From positions 1-16,139 of the forward strand of contig CALSCQ010001799.1 of NCBI GenBank assembly GCA_943704525.1: 16,139 nucleotides of DNA, written 5' to 3'. A program made the position numbers and the translations under genes. This DNA is from Pigoraptor vietnamica (taxonomy: Eukaryota; Opisthokonta; Filasterea). This document shows, piece by piece, positions 8,501-16,139 of this stretch (within the stretch, counting starts at the first letter, position 1; every line of letters begins with the position of its first letter). Under the pieces are notes generated by a model. It ran no database searches and was not told where the DNA came from. It saw only the letters and a list, made by a program, of their open reading frames with translations.

Positions 8501-10901
8501 GGCGTTCCACTGCCCAGCGGACGCCGCTGTGAACGCGTTTGTTATATCGGAGATTGAGAACGAGAGTTACCGTCAACACCGCCTGAGAATGATGCGAAAA
8601 ATGGAGGATTATCTGTCGATGGCCGGCTGCCGAAGAAAGTGAGCGCGCCTGCACGTGCACTGTGCTATCGCGTACGGCGTTTGTTTGTGCGTGGACGCTA
8701 CGGCCGTGCGTAAGCGTGCATCCATGTGTGCGTGTGCGGCCTATTTGCCGAAACATGCAAGTCCACGTGGGCTGACGCGGCATTGCCTCCGCGCAGGTTC
8801 ATCATATCTCACTTTGATCCGACGTCGACGGCAGCGGCGCCTTCCAACGCTCTGTGCGGCGCGTGCGACAACTGCTGCGCCGCCATCGCGCGCCTTGCGG
8901 CCGCCGGGCATCCGCCCGAGCGCTTCGATCCCTCCAAACAACAGGGCAGTCCCTCAGCCGCGGCTGCGGACGACGGCGGCAACAACCTCTTTGGCGATGC
9001 GCAGGTGGACCTCTCGGCCGACGCGCGGTTCCTCCTCCACGCGCTGAAGGCGTCCGGCGGTCGCTACGGCGTCGGTTTCTCACTCGAAATTCTCAACGGG
9101 AAGGAGCCCAAGAAGGCATGGCCGACGGCACTCGCCGCCATTCGCGCGAGTCCGGCGTTCGGGGCGGGCAAGCACCACTCTGACGGGTGGTGGCGCGGGC
9201 TGTTCAAACAGCTCGAGCAGCGAAGGCTCGTCGCTGAAGCCGCCGTTCCGAACGGGTTTGGTTTCACCGCGTGCATCACGCCCGAGGGCGAGCACTTCCT
9301 CGCGCGGTGCGAGGGCGGCGCACCCGGGGCGCTCATGCTGCGCGTGACGGAGGCCATGTCGGCAGGCGACCGCAAGGCGAATAAGGGACGGCGCGCGACC
9401 CTCACCAGCATTGGAGGTGCGCCCGCAAGCCCCGCCGTTGGTGCTGGCGCGTCAAGTGCGTTGCCGGTGCCGCGCGAGACGGTGCCGAGTGTGCCGCAGC
9501 GGAGGCCGGAGGAGTTGGCGGCTGCGGAGACCGAGCGGCGCCACTTCAACGGAATGGTGGAGGAGCTCTTTGCGGTGCGAAGGCAGATTGCAGAAGAGCG
9601 CCACGAGTCACTCGCGAATGTGCTGGACACGACGACGCTGTGGGCGATTGCCACGGCGAGGTGAGTCTAAATTTTGTTGCATGACCGTTCGTTTCGTTTG
9701 TCGTCGTCTGTGTTTGCTCTGTGCGGATATGGCTTTCTGTGGTCGCGTTGACGCGTCCTTGGCCCCATCACAGGCCAGGAACGATCGATGCGCTGCGGCA
9801 GGTGGAGGGCGTGCGCGAATCGTTTGTCGCGCTCCACGGCCTCCGTTTCATTGCGGCCGTGTACAGTTACTGCGCGCGCGCTGGGATTTCGCCGGACACG
9901 GGCAGCGGCCCGGCAGCAGCGGCGGCTCCAAGCGCACCGCCGGCGGTCGACGAGCTGCCTGCAGACCTGTCTTCGACGCAGTACACAACGCTGCGCTTCC
10001 TGCAAGAGGGGCTGGGCATTGTGAGTGGACAGGTGTTGCACTTTCTGTATTCGTTGTAAAATAATGCGCCGCTGTGTTACTCACGCGCGTGGGGACCCGT
10101 CGCAGGCTGAAATTGCAGAGAAGCGAGCGCTGACAGTTGCGACGGTGGAAAGCCACGTTCTCGCTGGGATGGCCGCGGGGATGGCCGTTGACGTCACCGT
10201 GTGTGAGTAGCCCGCGTCCGCCCGCGCCGCAGCCTCATGGCACTGACTTTGTATTCTGCAGTTGGCATCACGCCGGACATCTACGACCGAATCGTGGCCG
10301 AGCTTGCGCACTATCCCAACAGTAAGTGCCGCTGTCACGGCGCCAACTCGGACGCATTTGCGTACTCAACCCCAACTGTCGCACATGTGCCTATACGATG
10401 CGTCGGTGCATTGTCGACGTGCCTCCCTCTTACACGGCTCGCACTCTCCCAGCCCCTCGTCTGAGCACTCTCAAGGAGCAGTTGCCGGATATTTCGTGGA
10501 CGCACCTGAGGCTTGCGACAACGATGGTTAACCTTGGCATCGAAATGCCCCGCGCGGAGGACGGGCGGCACCTGAACAGGAGTGTGACACCGTCGCACGC
10601 TGCTCCACAGCCTGCGGACGAAGAGATGGAAGACCCTCTCGACGACGAGACTACCCAGGCACCCCCGGCAGATGCGTCGTCCGCGCACTCGATCGTGAGA
10701 AACGCGCTTGCGCAGGTGTTTGGCGGGTTGGGCACTCTGCGCGTGCACGGCAACATCAGTGTGACGGAGAACGGCGTGCACGTCGACAGAGTGGACATTG
10801 GTCGCAAGCGTCAGCTGCCGGCGTCGTTTGGGGCAGGCGGGCGGCCGTCCAAGTCCAGCCGGGGCGGTGGTGGCGCCGCACCGACGGGCAAATTATTGTA
10901 G
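5530..10901 (+). CDS. WRN-like RecQ DNA helicase (15 exons, 1230 aa)
   Basis: ATP-driven 3'-5' DNA helicase for recombination, replication-fork and telomere maintenance. Exons: 5530-6425, 6565-6632, 6741-6878, 7023-7068, 7144-7229, 7377-7483, 7625-7806, 7955-8012, 8094-8208, 8359-8638, 8797-9660, 9774-10020, 10106-10202, 10262-10321, 10453-10901; 3693 nt with consistent phases, all GT-AG. The first 280 residues are Ser/Ala-rich and acidic ([10 protein letters not shown], 132-141). Helicase: motif 0 FGHSQFR (292-298), Walker A TGSGKS (321-326), [14 protein letters not shown] (419-422), LTATAT, FDRPN, YYHAGM, IAFGMG (570-575), [10 protein letters not shown] (598-607). Zinc Cys 656, 679, 682, 685. 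RQC winged helix about 736-827, HRDC about 905-980, then a WRN-type C-terminal helical segment and a basic tail. FLGS, MEDQ and the RQC WW pair favour WRN over BLM. No DEDD exonuclease is present. The ATG at 5530 is the first in frame; a second follows at 5539. Confidence 0.93.
7835..7893. repeat. Alternating purine-pyrimidine tract in WRN-like intron 7
   Basis: Fifty-nine bases alternate strictly between pyrimidine and purine, ending in a run of CG dinucleotides (about 7881-7890). It begins 29 nt after the intron 5' splice site (7807). CG plus TG alternation is the classical Z-DNA-prone composition. Confidence 0.85.
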
Positions 10902-11186
10902 CGTCGTACTAAAATATTGCGAACGGTGCGAACGGTGTGTGTTAATCCTCAGTGTTTTCTGAGCGTTCGATTGGCCAAAAAAAACGGGAGAGCCGCATGA
11001 GTGTGTGTGTGTGTACGCGAATCAATCGCGCACCAATGTTATCGGACGGCACCCAAAATGCGTGCCCATATCACGTGAATCGAACCCACGCCGCCAACGC
11101 TGCCGCACGCACGCACGCACGCGCCGCACGCGCACATACACAAAGTGCGAAAATCGGTCGACAAAAAATAGGCAGCAAAGAGAGGC
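10902..11186. other. Convergent intergenic gap, 3' ends of WRN-like and U2A' genes
   Basis: The 285 bp between the two facing stop codons contain AT-rich words just after the WRN-like stop (ACTAAAATATTG), an A8 run near 10978-10985, a short TG repeat (about 10999-11013) and a GCAC repeat (about 11105-11125). CAAAAAATAGG near 11163-11171 is close to the U2A' stop. No gene is evident. Confidence 0.55.
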
Positions 11187-12753
11187 TCAGTCCGTCTCCA
11201 TTTCCTCCGCGCCGTTGCCAGCCGCACCACCATTCGCAGCGGCGGCGTCCGGCATCTGGCCCGTCTGCAGCTGCAGCTCCAATCGCCGCATTTCCTCGAG
11301 CGTCGTCGCCTGGCCAATGGCGTCCTGCACACGCGCAAACACAAAGAGATACGTCAGCCCACAGCAGCGGGTCCACGACACAGCAAGTTCGAACGCACGA
11401 CCCCAACAGCGATCGCGTGGCGCGCATTCAGAGCGAGCTCATTCACGTGCCTTGATCTTCTGGACCTCGGCGGGCGTGAGCGTGGGCTTGATGGCCTCTG
11501 TCGGCAGGCCCTCGCCAGGCACAAACGTCGACACCTTGTTGCTAAGCTCGTCGTTCAACTTCTGCCCCTTCTTCCCGCCGAACATCTTGTTCGCCTCGAG
11601 GCGCTCCTGCACGTGACACCGGCAACGGAAATTAGAACGCATAATTACTGCGAAACATGGGACTAGAGTGCATAATACTGCGGCAGCATGACCACCAACG
11701 CCCAACCCCATCCACAATTCGGGCCACCTAAACGTCCATTCTGCGCTCTGCTCCACACACTGCGTGCCACATGGCTACTTCGCAGAGCGCTCCACACTCG
11801 GCGCAATGCCGCACAACATGCCTTTGTCTTGATGCGCTTAAAGTCGAGCAGCTTGAGCGTGGGGATGTTGTGGATGATAAAAGGCCGATAGTGCGGCTGC
11901 GATGCGACGGGATTCCGCATCAGGCACAGCGAGCGCAGCTTCGTAAATTTGGCGAGCGGCTTGAGATCGCCGAGCTCCGACAGCTGGTTGTTCGCCAAAA
12001 TAAGCTCGTCCACGTTCGGAATGTTCTGCGCGACATCCTTGTCGATCTTGCTGCGGGGCGCGCAACACGACGGCGTTGAATTGCAAAGTTTCGGTGGCAC
12101 ATTACGCGTAGGTTGTACTTTCGCTCTGCGGCCCTTCGCACCTTATCCTGTTGTTGCTGAGAAAGAGCGTCTTGAGTCGCAGAAGCAGCGGAAACCCCTC
12201 GAGCTTGCGGATATGGTTGTCCGTGAGGTCGATCGAGTCGAACTGGTCCTGCAAGTTGCATGCGCGCGCATTTGCGTTGTGAGTAATGCGTTGATTGCTT
12301 TAACCTGCGAATTCGTCAGTGTACGTTTATGTAATGTGTCTGCATGTGTATATGTATGTGTGGGTGGGTGTGTGTGTGTGTGTGCGCGTGCGTATGTGTG
12401 TGCGTGCGTGTGTGTGCGTGTGCGTGCGTGTGCGTGCGCGCGTATGCGTGCATGGGTGCGAAGGAGACTTACCAGAGTGGCGCCCAAGTTCTCGATGACG
12501 GCAATTTTATTGCCTTTGCAGAGAAGGACAGAGGGCAGCAAATCGAGTCAAAGACATACCAATTAAACACAAACAGTGCTCGCAAAGTGAGTGGCATGTG
12601 AGTGGCAGCAACACATGGGAAAGTACACGACAACAGCACAATGAGCGAGTGTCTCAGACTCAGTCGGATACTGCGCAGGTCAATCTCGCGGTCTTTGACG
12701 GGGTTGAGGTACTGTGGCGACTCCACAATGAGATCGGCCGTCAGCCGTACCAT
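11187..12753 (-). CDS. U2 small nuclear ribonucleoprotein A' (6 exons)
   Basis: Leucine-rich-repeat protein that pairs with U2B'' on U2 snRNA stem-loop IV in the spliceosome. Exons on the minus strand: 12753-12672, 12513-12473, 12248-12142, 12050-11822, 11606-11451, 11324-11187; 753 nt, 250 aa (human is 255). The N-terminus MVRLTADLI, then KIAVIENLGATL, DLTDNHIRKLEGFPLL, LFLSNNRI, DELILANNQLSELGDL and LCLMRNPV are successive LRRs, followed by the LRR cap with HYRPFIIHNIPTLKLLDF. The tail has MFGGKKG, TFVPGEGLPTE and an acidic end, as in the family. Introns 1-3 begin with GT. Introns 4 and 5 begin with GC (AAAG|GCATGT at 11821, CAAG|GCACGT at 11450): only these sites keep the frame and give the conserved junctions KTK|ERLEA and KIK|DAI. 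Introns 2 and 4 exceed 200 nt, long for this window. Confidence 0.94.
12368..12454. repeat. Long alternating purine-pyrimidine (TG/CG) tract in U2A' intron 2
   Basis: Eighty-seven bases alternate without a break between purine and pyrimidine, mostly TG with many CG steps and a few TA. On the transcribed sense of U2A' it reads as CA/CG repeat and starts 18 nt after the 5' splice site (12472). It is the longest such tract in the window. Confidence 0.9.
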
Positions 12754-13021
12754 CTTCACTGCGCTTTGGGCCAGATGGCCTCTCGTTCGGAGAATCGCGA
12801 GTGAGGGTTAAAGGCCAATTTAAATTCGTTCCACAGACGACGATGCGATAATATACAAAGCGGCGCTCAACACGTCTTGGTGCGACAGCGAATTTGCGCG
12901 ACAGGCGAAATCGCAAGACGACAGTGAAGACGACTGCGAATGGAAATAAGATTGCGCGCGTTTCGTCTCAGCTGTTCAGTGGCTTGTGTCATGTGCAAAA
13001 TCAAAGGTGCAGCCCCCTTGG

Positions 13022-13061
13022 CCCCCCTTAGATGACAGAGGCCAAGAGGGTCTAAGGGGGG
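13022..13061. repeat. 11-bp perfect inverted repeat CCCCCCTTAGA / TCTAAGGGGGG
   Basis: Arms 13022-13032 and 13051-13061 pair perfectly around an 18-nt loop. The arms lie about 35 bp upstream of the TATATAA box, so this is upstream of the likely transcript start and more probably a DNA dyad or cruciform than an RNA terminator. Confidence 0.7.
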
Positions 13062-13078
13062 AGCGACAAAGGGATCTG

Positions 13079-13123
13079 GCGAGATTTCGGTAAATTATAT
13101 AAGGTTTAGCGAGATCTCGGTAA
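13079..13123 (+). promoter_or_regulatory. TATA box flanked by direct repeats, XPR1-like promoter
   Basis: GCGAGATTTCGGTAA (13079-13093) recurs with one change as GCGAGATCTCGGTAA (13109-13123), 30 bp start to start, about three helical turns. TATATAA at 13096-13102 sits between them. The second copy contains the perfect palindrome CGAGATCTCG. A start site near 13125-13135 would be expected, giving a leader of about 290 nt. Confidence 0.55.
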
Positions 13124-13421
13124 TACCTTGAGAACGTCGATCATCCGGGGTGGGTGTTGCGTATTTGCTTGTGATTGGTCCGTCTGCTGGACGACGGAGC
13201 ACACGGTCGTTGCGCGCGCGCGCCTCAAAAATGTGCCAGATTGCCACTCTTTTCTTGCGATGCAAGCTTCAACTTGTTGCGCGTTCTGTCTTGCCTTGGA
13301 GGAGTCCGTATTCTGTGAGTGAGACTGAGTGGGAAGTGGAACTTGCGGACTCGATCGCTGCTTAGTCACCGGCATCGCCTGGGCCTTAGTCCCTCCCTAA
13401 GTGTATGCGAGACGGCTCACG

Positions 13422-16139
13422 ATGAAGTTCGCCAAGCTGCTGGCGGAGCAGGCGCAGGCGGAGTGCGCGCAGTACTACATCAACTACAAGGTTTTTGTTC
13501 TCGTCATGTGATTTATTGTGGCGTATATGTGTGCGTAACTGTGTGTTGTGGAGTTGCCCGCAAAGCGGTTCTTACGGGCTTGTCCTTGTGGCATCGTGCA
13601 TTATTGGTATCGTCCGACTTACTCTGTTATTCTTCGTGTCTGCATCACGCAGCGTCTGAAGAAGCAGATCAAGCGCATCGTGAAGGAGAATGGCGAGGCC
13701 GACAGCCAGGGATCGTCGACCGACGAGGCCCCAAGCCGCAAGAGTTCGCCCAAACGTACGTTCCCCGTGTTCGGAGACTGCGCGTTGCCCTTCTTTCTCA
13801 CTTACGGCAATGTGTGCTCAATTGCAGACACGGATGCGATCGACATTCCGCTGCCAGGGGTTGTGACCGTGGAGGCGGTCCTCCCGGGGGAAGTGGGCAA
13901 CGTAAGCATTGAAACAATTGCCGTTGACGAAGTTCCGTCGACGCCCGAGGACAGTGTGAGGCAAGATGGCGCACCTGTATCCGCGGAAGTCGTCTTTGGA
14001 GAGCTGCTCTGCAAGGAGATGGACAAGTACGACGCGTTTTTTTCGGGTGAGCGACAAAGAGCAGAAGCACTTTCTTGCATTCTCCCGCCGTCTTGCGAAA
14101 GGACGAAGTTTGTATTGTAAGGAGTATGTGTACACGGTTGAATGGGCTAGTGTTCATCGCCGCCTGCCTGCGCGCCCGCAGAGAAACTGGGGAACGCCAA
14201 GGCGCGGTTTCACGAGCTCCAGCGGCAACTGCGCGCGAAGCGGCTCGGGCACGCGCGGCTCAACGACAAGGTCTTCCAGCCACGCTCCCTCTCGATGCTC
14301 ACACAGCGATTCCGGTCTACGATGGAGCTCGTCGGCCACCGGAGCGACAAGTCGGACGTGGACTCGCGCGTGGCTGAGCGCACCGCTAAGGAGGCGGAGC
14401 AGCTGCTGCTTACGGGCATGACGGAGCACTACCGCTATCTCCACATACTCCGCGACTTTCAGATCCTGAACATGACGGCCTTTCGCAAGGTCGTCAAGAA
14501 GCACGACAAGGTGCGTATGACGCGCCAATTGCCGCTGCGCACGCGACGCTCGGAATCGCCGCGCAGTCACCAATTGCGCAACGCACTTGCTGGGTTTCGT
14601 GCGTGATTGCTGTGTGACTGGGCACTGACGTCGTGCGTGGTGTGGCGCAGTATGCCGGACGACCTGTCAGCCGCGACATTGTGATGAGCGCCGCCGATCG
14701 CTCGCTCACTTCGACGTCTGCTGTGGACGAGATGATAGTGGAATGCGAGGTGGGCTGGGCGTTTCTTCATGTTGCGTCCTGTGGGGTGTCGCTCCTCTCG
14801 GTTGTCGCATGGTCCTCACGCGATTGCGCCAACAGCGCGTCGTCACCGACAACTTCTTTGACGGCAACCGACGCATTGCGATGCAATACCTTCGAAACAC
14901 CAGGAAGGAGAGGGTGGGAAAGTGCGCCCACGCACGCGGAGAACATCTGTGTTGATTGACGGCATTGAAGCAATGGTAAATGGCTTCTAACGACGCTGAC
15001 GTGTACTTTGTCCCCGCAGTCGTACAGCTGGGCAACGTTCAGGCTGGGCGTGTTCGCAGGCATCTGCATTCCGTGCATCCTCCTCATCCTCGGCGCAAGT
15101 GAGTGGGCCTCGTCCGTGCGCTTCAGTGTCCGAATGTCTGGACATATTCCTGACGTGCGTGTACCTTTGTCTGGCAAGTGCTCCTCCCGGACGTGCGCCA
15201 CAACTACCCCGACGTGCAGAGCGGCGTCGTCCTCTTCCGCGGCCTCGCACTGCCCATCGTCGCCCTCTGGCTGTTTGGGATCGACGTGTACATCTTCTGC
15301 AAGCACAAGATCAACTATGTGTTCATTTTCGGGTGCGTTCCTTTGTGCCCTTGAGTGCGTGGCCTATGCAACCTGTCGGCGCTCGCGTGCGACGTGCGAC
15401 TGTCGGACAGTGGCACTTCCGTGCGCCATTCTCACCTTTTCGATGTTTGCAGCTTGAATCCCCGGACCGCGTTGAGCTACCACCAAGCCCTTGAGGTGGG
15501 CACCCCCTAAATTTTATATTTCCCCTATTTGTTGGTTTGCTTGCTTTTGTTTGTTTGTATCAATCTACCGCTGCATATTGGGCGCACCCACACTGAAATG
15601 CGGCCCGCTCGTGCAGATGGCGTGCTTTTTAACCGTCGTTTGGTCCCTCGCCTTGGGAATCCACCTCTACCTTCCCGTCGTCACGAGCGCAACGAACACC
15701 GACACGAGCTACATTGCGCTGACCCTCGCGGCGGTCATGCTGGCCTTTTTGCTCAACCCTCTGCCGATTGCGTACAGGGAGAGCCGGTATTGGCTGCTGA
15801 GGAAGACGGTGCGTGGCGCGCCCGCATGCCACTCCCAATTTGAATGGTTTGTTGCACGACTAACACAGCACAAGCACGCTCTTGTGTTGGCCCTTGGTGC
15901 TTACCATCCCCGCCGCTGTCCGGACAGGCGCGCATCGTGACGGCGCCGCTCTCCAAGGTCGAGTTTGCGGACTTTTGGCTCGCCGACCAGTTCATGAGCC
16001 TTGTCATCATGTTCCTCGATTGGGACTTTTTGGTGTGCTTCTACGCGTCCGACGGCATCAATTCGGCCGCAGGTGGGTCGCGCTTGGTGGTAGGCCTCTT
16101 GCCCAAGGGGGAAATAGGGGGGGGGGGGGGGGGGGGGGG
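13422..16139 (+). CDS. SPX-EXS phosphate exporter, SYG1/XPR1-like (3' partial, 11 exons visible)
   Basis: Membrane exporter of inorganic phosphate gated by inositol (pyro)phosphates at its SPX domain. Exons: 13422-13490, 13653-13755, 13828-14046, 14182-14510, 14651-14749, 14836-14913, 15020-15098, 15179-15332, 15453-15495, 15617-15808, 15928-16072; the last donor (16073) is followed by an intron that runs off the window. 503 aa visible of about 650-700 usual. SPX opens with MKFAKLL and the basic helix YINYKRLKKQIK (19-30) and closes with TAFRKVVKKHDK (229-240); an acidic Ser-rich insert lies between. Hydrophobic helices at about 305-326, 342-367, 392-413 and 423-440 precede the EXS signature FADFWLADQ (468-476). 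LNPR in exon 9 is also family-typical. The ATG at 13422 begins the conserved MKFA. The first donor (GTTTTT) is weak; the others are ordinary. Catalytic EXS residues further on are not visible. Confidence 0.92.
16117..16139. repeat. Terminal poly-G run
   Basis: Twenty-three G residues end the window, inside the unfinished intron that starts at 16073. A pure G run at a sequence edge is more likely a sequencing or assembly artefact than biology. Confidence 0.8.

Larger units (their letters stand above)
12754..13421. other. Divergent promoter region between U2A' and XPR1-like genes
   Basis: This 668-bp region serves two genes transcribed away from each other. On the U2A' side, TATATTA (minus strand, 12849-12855) lies about 100 bp before the ATG. 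On the XPR1 side there is an 11-bp inverted repeat (13022-13061) and a TATATAA box between two 15-bp direct repeats (13079-13123). The rest, including 13124-13421, appears to be the XPR1-like 5' leader. No open frame with family motifs is present. Confidence 0.6.

Noticed and set aside
9064-9654. Open frame of 196 codons, minus strand
   Set aside because: Shadow of WRN-like exon 11, whose plus-strand frame carries the RQC and HRDC domains.
11606-11822. Frameshift or pseudogene in U2A'
   Set aside because: Forcing GT donors breaks the frame, but GC donors restore it and reproduce the conserved protein at both junctions, so the gene looks intact.

Overview
This is nuclear DNA from an intron-rich, GC-rich eukaryote. 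It holds five protein-coding genes, every one split by short introns of about 60 to 225 bases, most with clear GT...AG ends. Gene content (Pol X, TraB/TRABD, WRN-type RecQ, U2A', SPX-EXS/XPR1), small GC-rich genes, GT-rich introns, CTAAC-like branch sites and a TTAGGG-type repeat suggest a free-living amoebozoan such as Acanthamoeba. That assignment is inference from style, not a database match. No tRNA, rRNA, CRISPR array, insertion sequence or bacterial operon is visible.

Layout. (1) 72-1958, plus strand: 3' part of a family X DNA polymerase, closest in motif to Pol mu/TdT. The upstream exons lie outside the window. (2) 2270-3511, minus strand: a three-exon TraB/TRABD-family protein with a C-terminal membrane anchor; its first intron carries a short telomere-like array. 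(3) 5530-10901, plus strand: a 15-exon WRN-like RecQ helicase of 1230 aa with helicase, zinc, RQC winged-helix, HRDC and C-terminal helical regions but no exonuclease domain. (4) 11187-12753, minus strand: a six-exon U2 snRNP A' protein; two of its five introns begin with GC instead of GT. (5) 13422-16072 and beyond, plus strand: 5' part of an SPX-EXS (SYG1/XPR1) phosphate exporter, running off the window.

Neighbouring genes alternate in direction, giving two convergent gaps of about 300 bp (1959-2269, 10902-11186) and two divergent promoter regions (3512-5529, 12754-13421). The divergent regions contain palindromes, E-box and CRE-like sites, TATA-like boxes and hairpin-forming repeats. The five genes do not form one pathway. 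Pol X and WRN both belong to DNA double-strand-break and genome maintenance, TraB to membrane/mitochondrial proteostasis, U2A' to splicing and XPR1 to phosphate export.

Gene models were built by hand. Exon phases close in all five, and the summed lengths of the two long complete genes divide by three (WRN 3693 nt, U2A' 753 nt). Splice sites were chosen where phase and remembered family conservation agreed; no transcript evidence was available.
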